Shown: positions 19,985 to 29,429 of the stretch, one piece after another
Layout: each line of letters begins with the position of its first letter
How positions within the stretch are numbered: position 1 is the first letter of the stretch
Source of the DNA: Odontocerum albicorne
Taxonomy: Eukaryota > Arthropoda > Insecta > Trichoptera > Odontoceridae
Length of the DNA: 64,000 bases
Assembly: GCA_949825065.1 (NCBI GenBank)
Contig: OX463865.1
Location: 17,065,763 to 17,129,762 of the forward strand
Reading direction: 5' to 3'
Position numbers and translations under genes: made by a program
The notes under the pieces: generated by a model
Told to the model about the DNA's origin: nothing
Database searches by the model: none
What the model saw: the letters and a program-made list of their open reading frames with translations, nothing else

Positions 19985-20399
19985 GTTGAGCTGTTATTGT
20001 GCTGAGTTTGATTCTGTTAGAGAACGAACTAATATCATCAGCGACCTCTCCCTTACGTTCTGCAATCAGAATTATGACAGACGCATGCATGCATGCAATA
20101 GACTTCAATTATTTATGTTGGAAGTAAGAATTACGTTTGACCCATGTGTTACGTATTTTCTGTCAGTTATTTCAAGGATTACTTTTCCCACTGTTATGTA
20201 ATCGAAGAAATAAAGAAAGGCTATCAAAACAAATTTATAGTAAAATTGCATCAACGCACTATTATATTTTGTCATTTTTTTTCATTTTGATATAGCGCGG
20301 TTGTCGAATATTGCATTATATGCTCCGTTTATCTTGTTCCCTGCTGGTACCCTTCTTTCAATGAGTCTTAATATTGTTATTATCTTCTTCTTATTTTAG
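19985..20399. other. Sequence upstream of the H4 fragment; no gene seen
   Basis: May include the old H4 leader (minus strand). A short GCATGCATGCATGC purine-pyrimidine run lies at about 20082-20097. Nothing else is recognised. Confidence 0.35.
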
Positions 20400-20905
20400 G
20401 CATGTTGGCCTATTATGGTCCTGCATCATTGTTTCCCTTTTGTGACGTCGACTACCAGCTGTCTTTCCATATTTTGGGAGGTCGTCCTGGAGGTCTGCTT
20501 GCTTGGGGGATACTGTCCCTGGCCATTCTTACGGCTCTTGGTTCCGCCATTCTGGATACATGTTCGCTGTCATCCCCATCTGACAATATCTTCAACTTCG
20601 CACATCCTTCGGATTTCTGTGTTTAGTACTCTATCACGAAGGGTTTTGCCAGCGAAACTCCTGAGAACCTTTATTTCGCTGGTTCGAAGGAGATTTTTGG
20701 TTCTAACAGTATCAGCTCTAGACTCTATGCTGTATGTCATTATGGGGCGGACACAGGTCTTATGTATCCCCACCTTGCTTTGGATGCTCATATAATTGTT
20801 TTTCCAGATAGTGTTCTTTATACATCCGGAAATAGCTGCGGCCTTTTGTGATTGTTCAAGCACTTCGCCATAGAGGTCATTATTGCACATTATGCTAGCA
20901 CCCAA
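20400..20905 (-). mobile_element. RTE-like LINE, reverse-transcriptase tail
   Basis: The minus strand is open from 20905 to 20570: SGCIKNTIWKNNYMSIQSKV, HKTCVRPIMTYSIESRADT and GKTLRDRVLNTEIRRMCEV. This is the region following the palm in RTE/BovB-like elements. Sequence toward 20400 continues the element with breaks. Nearly the same segment occurs at 1-262. 5' truncated and inactive. Confidence 0.8.
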
Positions 20906-20911
20906 GTATGA

Positions 20912-20983
20912 TTCATCATAATAACACTAGTTTTTAGATATTATCAATAATAACAATCTAAAAGTAAGTGTTATTATGATGAA
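20912..20983. repeat. 72-bp hairpin
   Basis: TTCATCATAATAACACT at 20912 is matched by its reverse complement ending at 20983. The arms are 28 bp with about three mismatches and a 16-base loop. It sits at the edge of the RTE-like fragment. Confidence 0.85.
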
Positions 20984-21360
20984 AAACAGAATCAATCTTT
21001 GAAAGAGATGGCCAAGGGTTTTATTTCTTAGTCAAATTTTCAGCACTGCTAATTAGGAACGTAAACTTGATTTTACATTCATGAAATTCGAGCTACATTG
21101 ATCTAGACACGTGCCAACGTCTTTTGACATTGATTCTTAAACTTTTATATCGAGGAAACCATCAACTGTCGTTTCCAGTTAAATAAATTTACAGGGATAT
21201 TTTCTCTAACGTAACATATGTGTACATACAGAAAAACTTATAATTCCTAGTCAATAATAACATATAACGTGTTTCATTCCAGATTTTTCTTTCCTTTTCC
21301 ATTGATTGATAAAATTTCACGTTTACTTTAATATGGTTATGTCCATAAATTCATAAATAC
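20984..21360. other. No gene seen
   Basis: AT-rich sequence without shared repeats. Confidence 0.35.
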
Positions 21361-21530
21361 GAGGTGCATGGTCGCGCGGTAACGCACTGGACTTCCGTGC
21401 AGAAGGTCGTCGGTTCGAACCCCGCGCTGTGCTACTCCCCTCGAACGACACAGGCACTTTTTCCGCCTAGTGTTCGAGGGTATAAGGATACCTATGACTT
21501 TGGTCAGATCTATTCTTAAAAAAAAAAACT
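21361..21530 (+). mobile_element. tRNA-derived SINE, second family (SINE-B)
   Basis: Box A TGGTCGCGCGGTAACGC (about 21369) and box B GGTTCGAACCC (21412-21422) lie at tRNA spacing, with CGG/CCG pairing around the T loop. A unique body follows (ACACAGGCACTTTTTCCGCC, GAGGGTATAAGGATACC), ending in poly(A) near 21530. The head is distinct from SINE-A. A related head is at 48765-48835 (minus). It could be mistaken for a tRNA gene, but no consistent acceptor stem forms and the body plus poly(A) argue for a SINE. Confidence 0.7.
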
Positions 21531-21539
21531 AAATCTTGT

Positions 21540-21662
21540 GAGTATTTTTTGCGTCCATGAAACTTGCTTATTTACTTTTGTCTGGTTGGTTGGAAGAGAT
21601 TGCCGCCTGGCAAAAAAAAACCACGCCAGATTATATTTACTATGAAAAGTTAAATAAATACA
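21540..21662 (+). mobile_element. LINE-N 3' tail
   Basis: ACTTGCTTATTTACTTTTGT, CTGGTTGGTTGGAAGAGATT and GCCGCCTGGCAA match the LINE-N end. A poly(A) run interrupts the GGCAATAAGCCC segment. Confidence 0.7.
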
Positions 21663-21664
21663 TA

Positions 21665-22210
21665 TAATAACGCTGTTTCCCTTGCGAGGTAAGAAGAAAG
21701 AATAGATCTCAAAAAAATTTTATCCAAGTATTCGCTTCCACATTTATATGCATCTCGTCATTCTATTGTTCATACTACTAACTTTACCTTTTCTAAAAAA
21801 ATGATCCAGATACGTTTACCTAGCACTTCTGACTTGTATCTTAGCTCAGTCATTCTTTCATCATTCATTCTCTCCACATGTCCAAACCATTTTAAAGCTT
21901 CTTCCTTCATCTTATTTAAAACATCCAAAATGAATGGTATAAGTCAGATGTACATAGATCTAGATTTTAATGCATGGACACAATATCCATGCATTCACTT
22001 CTACTATCTTAATTCCGTCATCTATTATACATTGATATACAACCTTCACCTTCTCCGATTTATATATCTCGTCATGCACGTTCTTCTATAATTCATACTT
22101 TTGACATTACTTTCAAAATCATTTGGTCCAGCCACGTTTTCCTCAGTCTATATCTTCCACGCACATTTTATACTTCTAGCTTGTATATTCCCTTCGTCAG
22201 TCTTTCATCA
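21665..22210 (-). mobile_element. LINE-Y fragment
   Basis: In antisense, TCTCCACATGTCCAAACCAT (about 21867) reads 'WFGHVERM' on the minus strand, the conserved block after the reverse transcriptase. The flanks match other Y copies (GTCATTCTTTCATCATTCAT). Frames are broken. More Y-like sequence at 22680-22720 follows the LINE-N insertion. Confidence 0.6.
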
Positions 22211-22214
22211 TTCA

Positions 22215-22672
22215 TTATCCGCTCCTCTTTTTTTTATGTCGTCCTTTACTATCCATGCAGTGAGACTCTGAAATCAGTTACAAACCAATATAAGACTCGC
22301 TCCATCCTTGGCATGCTTTAAGAACCGATCAATAAAACTCTAGTCAGTAATATGACGTGTTTCATTCCTGAATTTTTCATTACATTTCCTCTCCACCACC
22401 CCTTCCTTTTATTTTGATTGATGATATCTCACTTTACATGAAAAATAATATTCGGGTGATAGTCCGTCTTTGTGGGGTTCGTGGGCATATGCTCACGTAT
22501 TGTTTATGGATTTCGTGGGGATGGATAGTCGTTTGAATTATTAATGCGACCATGTAACTTGCTTCATTTACTTTCATATGGTTGGTTGGAAAAGATTGCC
22601 GCCTGGCAATAAGCCCGCCAGATTGTATTGCAATAAAAGTGTTAAATAAATAAATATCATCACATGTCCATA
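22215..22672 (+). mobile_element. LINE-N 3' end, with C-terminal coding remnant
   Basis: Starts within the C-terminal coding region (CTATCCATGCAGTGAGACTC, the VRLWNQL region). It continues through the 3' untranslated part (TTCGGGTGATAGTCCGTCTT, GGATTTCGTGGGGATGGATA) to the tail CGCCTGGCAATAAGCCCGCC and TGCAATAAAAGTGTTAAATA with (AAAT)n. It lies inside LINE-Y sequence. The minus-strand open frame here is a shadow. Confidence 0.8.
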
Positions 22673-22811
22673 CTATCATAAATCTCCCCATCTTCATCTT
22701 ACTTAAAACATACAAAATTGATAGTTTAAGTAAGTTGACTGGATCAATTTTTTCTTGATCAACAAAAAAGTTGATCAACTCTATTGAAACAAAGGTTCTC
22801 ACTACAGATTT

Positions 22812-23170
22812 CATTCAACTTTTGTTGATCAACTTTAGTCGGTCAACTAAACTTGAACCGTTAGAACGGGCTTTGAATCAGTTTCTATTGAAACGTGTGA
22901 ACAAAAACTGATTCAAGTCGTATTGATCAACTTTAATCGGTCAACTAAACTTGAACCGTGAGAACGGGCCTTGAATCAGTTTCTATTTACACGTGGGAAC
23001 AAAAACTGATTCAAGTCGTGTTGATCAACTTTAATCGGTCAACTAAACTTGAACCGTGAGAACGGGCCTTGAATCAGTTTCTATTGAAACGCATTTACAA
23101 AAACTGATTCAAGTCGTGTTGATCAACTTTAATCGGTCAACTAAACTTGAACCGTAAGAACGGGCCTTAA
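22812..23170. repeat. 98-bp tandem array, about 3.6 units
   Basis: CGGTCAACTAAACTTGAACC starts at 22840, 22938, 23036 and 23134, exactly 98 bp apart. Each unit contains the near-palindrome ACTGATTC...GAATCAGT (GAATCAGTTTCTATT against AACAAAAACTGATTC) and TTGATCAA, so every unit can form a stem-loop. Less regular related sequence runs from about 22735. Confidence 0.9.
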
Positions 23171-23784
23171 ATTTCTAACTTTGAGTTTTTTCAGTCAGAT
23201 TTAGTACGAATTAGAAATAACTGAAGAAATATGAGTTAACAAAAGTAAACATTGAGAAGCGCTCTAAGACGGTGTCTCAAAAGAGTTGTAAACGTTCGTT
23301 TAATATTCAATGTGTAATTATCGTAAACGGTTCCCATTTTTATGTTTATTCCTCATTTAACTGCAAAAGTATAAAGGCTATTCGCCTCTCGCAACTTCGA
23401 ACCTCCCCTATACCCAAATACCGTCTGGCAGAGTGACAGACTATAGTAAAATAAGGAGGCCCCTGTTTATTAGGGGGCGTTCACACTATGTCCTTTAGGG
23501 AACGTTCACACTATGCCTTTTAAGACGAGGTCACACTTTATGTAAAATAAGCCATTCATCTTTTTAATACAAAGGATGAAAATTATCATAATTGTTTGTG
23601 ATTGAAAGTCATAAAAATAAACAAAGATTTTTTAATATTCTGTCAGCAGACTGTTGAATCTCTTTGTTTCAAACGAACCATAACAAAGCTGACATTATAT
23701 TACGGGATTTCTTCAATGACTGAGAATTTATTTTATTTCATTTGATAAAACTAAACAAATATCCACAAAACACACAAAAACAAC
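23171..23784. other. No gene seen; short GTTCACACTATG repeat
   Basis: A partial duplication GCGTTCACACTATGTCCTTT / ACGTTCACACTATGCCTTTT lies at 23478-23522. Otherwise AT-rich and unassigned. Confidence 0.35.
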
Positions 23785-23990
23785 GATCTCCATGGCCTAG
23801 TTGGTAAAACGTTAGTCTACCAAATAAGAGTTTTCTGGTTCAATCTCTGTTGGAACCCAGATTCCTTTAAAAAATTATTCAAGTCTCGTTTTCACATAAG
23901 CCTTCTTGAACATATTTCTGGTTGGTTGTAAGAGATTACAATAAGCCCGTCAGATTGTATTGTATACAACGAAAGTGTAATATGCAATTG
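23785..23990 (+). mobile_element. SINE-A copy, diverged
   Basis: Head GATCTCCATGGCCTAGTTGG, weak box B (GGTTCAATCTC), TGGAACCCAG, body CACATAAGCCTTCTTGAACA, tail CTGGTTGGTTGTAAGAGATT with a short deletion, ending TGTATACAACGAAAGTGTAA as in the longer SINE-A variant. Confidence 0.75.
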
Positions 23991-24074
23991 TAAAACGACA
24001 TGATATTATAGGTTTTCCTTGATGATTGGGTATTTATTATATTTCATTTGATAGAACAAAACGATGACCTTCGT

Positions 24075-24235
24075 ACATTGTAATTTGTTAACTCAAACAA
24101 TTTTTATTCCAAACAAGACGCGAGTCTTGTTCGGGTTTCCCCGATGAAGTTAAAAGCTTGAAACCGGTAGGATTTTCGCGTTATGCAAAGTAGAATAAAC
24201 AGTGATTGAGTAAACAAACAACGAATATTTAATAG
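24075..24235. mobile_element. PLE-1 inverted-terminus element (decayed)
   Basis: The left half is an antisense terminus (TTGTAATTTGTTAACTCAAA). The right half is a sense hammerhead-like segment (CCCGATGAAGTTAAAAGCTT, then GAAACCGGTAGGAT) running to GAATAAACAGTGATTGAGTA. The two halves face each other across AAACAAGACGCGAGTCTTGT. The core is mutated (CGATGAA), so no ribozyme activity is expected. Confidence 0.65.
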
Positions 24236-24259
24236 TTTTCACAACTGTCTTCAAACCCG

Positions 24260-24840
24260 GGGGCTGCAGTGTGATTCCGGTTAAAAAAAGTTGGAACAAT
24301 ATATTGAATCGAGGAGTAGTGATGAGAAACCGTGTCAATGAAATTAAATTGTTATATCAGGTTAGGTTTAGTTAGGTAAGGTTAGGTTAGGTAAGGATAG
24401 GTTAGGTTAGGTTAGGTTAGGTTAGATTAGATTAGGTTAGGTTAGATAAGGTTAGGTTAGGGGCTGCAGTGTGATTCCCATTAAAAAAAGTTGTAACAAT
24501 ATTTTTGTCTGGTATATATTGGATCGAGGAGCAGCGATGAGAAACCGTATCAATGAAATTAAATTGTTATATCAGGTTAGGTTAGGTAAGGCTAGGTTAG
24601 GTTAGGTTAGGTTAGGTTAGGTTAGGTTAGGTTAGGTTAGGGGCTGCAGTGTGATTCCTGTTAAAAAAGTTGTAACAATATTTTTGTCTGGTATATATTG
24701 GATCGAGGAGTAGCGATGAGAAACCGTATCAATGAAATTAAATTGTTATATCCGGTAAGGTTTAGTTAGGTTAGGTAAGGTTAGGTTAGGTTAGGATAGG
24801 TTAGGTTATGTCAGGTTAGGTTAGGTTAGGTAAGGTTTAT
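24260..24840. repeat. Three tandem units carrying interstitial (TTAGG)n
   Basis: GGGGCTGCAGTGTGATTCC starts at about 24260, 24460 and 24640. Each unit has about 100-115 bp of nontelomeric sequence (ATTGGATCGAGGAGTAGCGA, CAATGAAATTAAATTGTTAT) followed by a G-rich TTAGG tract: about 24357-24460, 24573-24640 and 24752-24838. Tracts include variants TAAGG, TAGGA and TTTAGT. TTAGG is the ancestral insect telomere repeat; here it is internal. Confidence 0.9.
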
Positions 24841-25254
24841 TTAAACCAATGCCAAAATCTGCAATATTGATTTTTTGACGATATTTTAGTGTTTAATTTT
24901 ATCTTTAAAGAAGTTTAAATGCACACGCAAAACTCTAATCAAAGTGTTACTCTTGTAATCCTTTTTTATGGTCGATAAAAGACTACATTGTAATTAAATA
25001 AAATAAAAATATATCTATGTAATGATTGTATTATATGTCAATTTGATTTTATTTCAACATTATTAATTTAGATAGTTTAACATTAGTACTTAAAAACACC
25101 GTTTTATTTTTTTAGTTAAAACTTTAGTATAACAATTCAATTTCAAGATGTAAGAAAAGTGCTGAACACTCAAATAAAATAAATAAAAATTATCTTGAAA
25201 GTGTAACCAAGTGTTGTAGTATCATCCGGCTGCCTGCTCAAGCTGAGACTCCGG
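24841..25254. other. No gene seen
   Basis: AT-rich sequence, no shared repeats recognised. Confidence 0.35.
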
Positions 25255-25335
25255 CTCATGGCCGAGTGGTCAGAGCGATGGAGTGTTAACTAGAAGCTTC
25301 GAATTCGAGCTTTAACCGAGCGTGAAGTTTATTGC
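25255..25335 (+). mobile_element. tRNA-like SINE head (SINE-B-like)
   Basis: Box-A-like TGGCCGAGTGGTCAGAGCG (about 25259) and a degenerate box B around GCTTCGAATTCGAGC. There is no credible acceptor stem. The layout resembles the SINE-B head at 21361 but the two are diverged. Confidence 0.45.
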
Positions 25336-25439
25336 TTTTCCATAAAGGAGTTTTTTTGTTAAGTATCGACAAATATTGTGCGCAAAACATTTCGTTACAC
25401 GATATTAAAAATTTAATTTAAATGTTTACATTCGTACTT

Positions 25440-25710
25440 TTGTTTATAGGATGAAATTAATATTAAAATCCGAAAGGTGTCCTATTTGGGTCATGTACTT
25501 AGAGGAGCAAAGTACAAATTACTGCACCTGACCATCCAAGGTAAAATAGAGGGTCGAAGAGGTGTTGGCAGGAGGCACATCTCCTGCCCCCGCAATATAC
25601 GTGACTGGACTGGTATAATGATCGTTGGGGATCTTTTTCGGGCTGCCGGGGACAGAGATGCTTACACTCTGATAATAGTCAATGCTAGGGGGACCTGACA
25701 TGACACTTAG
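25440..25710 (+). mobile_element. LINE-L, post-reverse-transcriptase fragment
   Basis: The plus strand reads IKIRKVSYLGHVLRGAKYKL, then LLHLTIQGKIEGRRGVGRR and DLFRAAGDRDAYTLIIVNAR. This is the 'YLGHI-R--KY-LLQ-ILQGKIEGKRG' block typical of an RTE-like insect LINE C-terminus. It corresponds to 48000-48330 (minus), which preserves more of the protein. Confidence 0.75.
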
Positions 25711-25767
25711 GAAGACGAATAAGATGAAAATAAGGGATTTACATATATATAAGTCAATCTTTTTTTT

Positions 25768-25950
25768 TTAACCTGGCGAGTTTATTGCCATGTGGAAATC
25801 TCTTCCAACCTACCAGAAAGATGTTTTAATAGGCCCTTAGTGTTAACCAGACTGGAATCCTATTTAAAAAAATCTGGATTCCAGCGGGGATCGAACCCGC
25901 AACCTCCGGATCGGCAGACAAGTGTCTTACCACCAGGCCACGGAGGTCGT
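25768..25950 (-). mobile_element. SINE-A copy
   Basis: In antisense: CCTGGCGAGTTTATTGCCAT, TTCCAACCTACCAGAAAGAT, GGATTCCAGCGGGGATCGAA, CTTACCACCAGGCCACGGAG. Near-complete, and very similar to 16331-16512. Confidence 0.85.
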
Positions 25951-25990
25951 TGCAATCCGTCCCTTTAAAACCCATATTTCACGCCCTTTC

Positions 25991-26214
25991 AACGTGTCCC
26001 ACGTACTCGCACTGAATTCTTCATTCATTTAGTCACTTATCTGAATTTAATATAGAAAACTTCTTAAATATTTAATAACTATAGTAATTCAACAAATATT
26101 TTAACGTGTCCCACGTACTCGCACTGAATTCTTCATTCATTTAGTCACTTATCTGAATTTAATATAGAAAACTTCTTAAATATTTAATAACTATAGTAAT
26201 TCAACAAATATTTT
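25991..26214. repeat. Perfect 112-bp tandem duplication
   Basis: AACGTGTCCCACGTACTCGC starts at 25991 and again at 26103. The two 112-bp units look identical, so the duplication is recent. Confidence 0.95.
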
Positions 26215-26239
26215 AACTTTCCCTATATATGTACTTATA

Positions 26240-26510
26240 ATATGTACTTAATGCAATGAAACTCTTGAAGCTGTGTGACGGAAGAAAAACAGCCGATATA
26301 GTACTGCTATACAAAATCATTCACTCAGTGATTGATGCACCTCACTTACTCGCAAATATTTCATTTCGTATTCCCACTAGACCCACAAGACAGCTCAATC
26401 CCTTTTATACCGAAAATTGCTATACTAATAATAAAATCAACTCCTCTATAATTCGTATGCAAAGACTTGGAGACGAGTTTTGTAACAATTTAGATATTTT
26501 AATATAACTA
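26240..26510 (+). mobile_element. LINE reverse-transcriptase C-terminal fragment
   Basis: An 83-codon open frame from 26256: LLKLCDGRKTADIVLLYKII, then APHLLANISFRIPTRPTRQL and RMQRLGDEFCNNLDIL. This 'RR--ADL-F-YKL-N--ID-P-LL--I-F-VP-R--R' pattern is the C-terminal tail of a non-LTR retrotransposon reverse transcriptase. Palm and endonuclease are missing, and a poly(A)-like AATAAATAAATA lies at 26840. Confidence 0.65.
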
Positions 26511-26869
26511 TATTAAGTATTCGCCAGAATATCACAACAATATTTAGAAATAGCTACTGACTTTGTGCTCTCCTTTATTAATATAAATAACGTAATATAA
26601 ACAAAACATTAAGGACAATACTTTGCCTCTGGAGTTGAGTAACCCTGCATCAACATGTATGAAGGTTTAAATTCTACTAATGAGGCCATGTGTTATCTAT
26701 ATCTCAATATCTATTCATAAAATTCCAATATATATTAATTCTCAATATCTATTCATAAAATAAAAAAAATTAAATATTTCATTTGTATATAAGTTTGTAT
26801 AGTTCATTTGTATATAAAGACACTGTTGTGTCGTTAATAAAATAAATAAATATGGCGTAATCTTGCGAG
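26511..26869. other. No gene seen; AT-rich with short ATTCATAAAAT repeats
   Basis: TCTCAATATCTATTCATAAA occurs twice (26701, 26741). May be the 3' untranslated tail of the preceding LINE fragment. Confidence 0.35.
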
Positions 26870-27240
26870 TTAGGTAACAAGAACAGATCTCCAAACTTGT
26901 CTACCCGAGCAGACAACTTTGGCCTCTTCCTCATACATACATCTCGTCATACAAACAATCTTGTATTATTCATACTTATCACTTAACCATCTTTCAAAAT
27001 CGGATCCACGTGATCCAGACACGTTTTCCAATATCTATTTTTTTCACGCACACCTTGCAATTTTGACTTGTATGCTCAGTTATTCTTTCGTTTTTCATTA
27101 TCTCCATATGCCCAAACCATCTAAAAGCTTCTTTTTTTTATCTAATTTAAAACATCCGTTTTATCCGTACTTTAATTTCAGTCTTCATTCCACCCCTTCT
27201 TTCATACATTCCTCAGAATGATTTTAGTGCATGCATATCT
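26870..27240 (-). mobile_element. LINE-Y fragment
   Basis: Antisense match to 21720-21950: ACAGATCTCCAAACTTGTCT, TCCATATGCCCAAACCATCT ('GHMEI' region), CATACATCTCGTCATACAAA. Broken frames. Confidence 0.55.
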
Positions 27241-28445
27241 CCACAGCATTTATCTTTGTTTGGAATGATTCTTGAAAATGTTGGATGTATGACATATTTT
27301 TAATATATTCATTAATGATGTCTTCCTTCCGCCTACTTACCACTCCACAACATTTTCTTAGTGAAAGCATCTCCATAGCTTATAATCTATGTTATGCATT
27401 ATCTTTGAAAATTTTGTATGCGTGACATATTTTTTTACATCTATTCATCAACTGATGTCTTCCTTCCGCCTACTTACCACTCCACAAAATTTTCTTAAGG
27501 AAAACATCTCCATAGCTGAAATCTATATTAGAAATGATTCTTGAAAATTTTGCATGTAAAACATATTTTTTTAAATCTATTCATCAACTGATGTCTTCCT
27601 TCCGCCTACTTACCACTCCACTAGTGAAAGCATCTCCATAGCTGTAATCTGTGTTTAGAATGATTTTTGAAAATGTACAACATATTTTTTTACATCTATT
27701 CATCAACTGATGTCTTCTTTTCGCCTACTTAGCAAACCACAAAATTTTCTTAGTGAAAGCGAATAATCCATAGCTGTACTATATGTTTAGAATGAGTTTT
27801 GAAAATGTACAACATATTTTTTTACATCTATTCATCAACTGATGTCTTCTTTTCGCATACTTAGCAAACCACAAAATTTTCTTAGTGAAAGCATCTCCAT
27901 AGCTGTAATTTATGTTTGGAATGATTCTTGAAAATGTATAACATATTTTTTTACATCTATTCATCAACTGATGACTTCCTTCCGCCTACTTACCCCTCTA
28001 TAACATTTTCTTAGTGAAAACGTATAATCCATAGCTTTAATCTATGTTTGGAATGATTTTCGAAAATTTACAACATATTTTTTTACATATAGTCATCAAC
28101 TGATGTCTTCCTTCCGCCTACTTAGCAAATCACAAAATGTTCTTAGTGAAAGCATCTCCATAGCTATAATATATGTTTGGAATGATTTTTGAAAATGTTC
28201 AACATATTATTTTACATATATTCATCAACTGATGTCTTCCTTCCGCCTACTTAGCAAACCACAAAATTATCTTAGTAGCTATAAACTATGTTTGGAATGA
28301 TTTTTGAAAATTTTGCATTTATAATATATTTTTTACATCTATTCATTACTGATGTTTTTCTTCCACCTACTAACCACTCGTAAAAAAATTCTAAGTGAAA
28401 ACATAGATATAGCTGCAATCTATATTTGGAATAATTCTTGAAGAA
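27241..28445. repeat. Satellite, about 129 bp x 9
   Basis: GATGTCTTCCTTCCGCCTAC or close variants occur at about 27317, 27454, 27590, 27709, 27841, 27970, 28102, 28231 and 28351, spacing 119-137 bp. Other shared blocks are ATTTTCTTAGTGAAAGCATC, CTCCATAGCTGTAATCTATG and TTTTTTACATCTATTCATCA. Units vary by small deletions, so the array is old. Confidence 0.9.
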
Positions 28446-28994
28446 AGCCGCAGAAAATTTACCAAGCGAAGACGAATTTATAAGAAATTTTGGTAGATCT
28501 TCCGATAAGTGAAACTAACATATTCAGTTTAAAGTTTAATATTTTTTAATTCTATAATTTAAATCCACTTTGTGTTTTTATTTTGTGTTGATATTATCTC
28601 TTATAACATCTGGTATGTTTTGTATAAGTAATTTTTCAATTTCAGTTGAAATTGAAAAATTTAACTTTTAATTTAAATTTAACTAAAAATTTAACCGTAT
28701 ATTTTAATAGATTAAAAAGAGGTTTTCCTTGAACTAGTCAAAGGTAAATTGAAAATTAAATTTCCTACCTCGGAAATGGGTGATTTCCCCATCCCGTCCC
28801 ACATCCCTTCAAAATAACCCTCACATGGGGTATAATACTCTTCTTTCCACCATGAGGAGGTAGCCAAGTTTCCGATAGATAAACACGAGAGGGTGTTAAA
28901 CTTCACAAGAAGTTCACTCGAGGAGGAAAAACTTACTTTCTGATGGGAAAGTATTTAAAACCAGGCACGTCTGAGGACTGTTGGATATCAAGCT
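28446..28994. other. No gene seen; contains a small perfect hairpin
   Basis: 28630-28661 is AATTTTTCAATTTCA, GT, then its exact reverse complement (15-bp arms). The rest, including a modestly GC-richer 28760-28960, has no recognised family. An AAAGCCGCAGAAAATTTACC stretch (28443) resembles 39292-39315. Confidence 0.45.
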
Positions 28995-29420
28995 ACTGTG
29001 GTCTATACTCCAACCATACTTTTCTCGGTCTTTCTCTACCACAATTCACACTTTGACTAACATTTATAAATTTCTTTCTTCTTCTATTCATATAAAACAA
29101 AATATAATTCATATAAAAAAAAATCTCGCTAGGGGATGACGAAGAAATACATCATACATACATATCATCACACTGCATCTCTTGCAAAGTAAGCAGAGAG
29201 AACAGATCTCCAAACTTGTCAATCCAAGCGCTCAACATTCACCTCCTAATTCATACATCTCGTCAAGCAAAATTCTCTATTATTCATATTTCTCAATTTA
29301 CTATCTTTAAAAATCTGATCCATTTGATCAAGCTAAATTTTCTTCCGTCTACTTCTTCCACGCACACCTTGCACTTCTTACTCATATATATATTCGCTTA
29401 CTTATGGTTTTGTTCCTCAT
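28995..29420 (-). mobile_element. LINE-Y fragment
   Basis: Antisense: CTCTTGCAAAGTAAGCAGAG (the 3' end), AACAGATCTCCAAACTTGTC, TCATACATCTCGTCAAGCAA and TCTTCCACGCACACCTTGCA parallel the 21665 and 26870 copies. Confidence 0.55.
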
Positions 29421-29429
29421 TATCTCATT

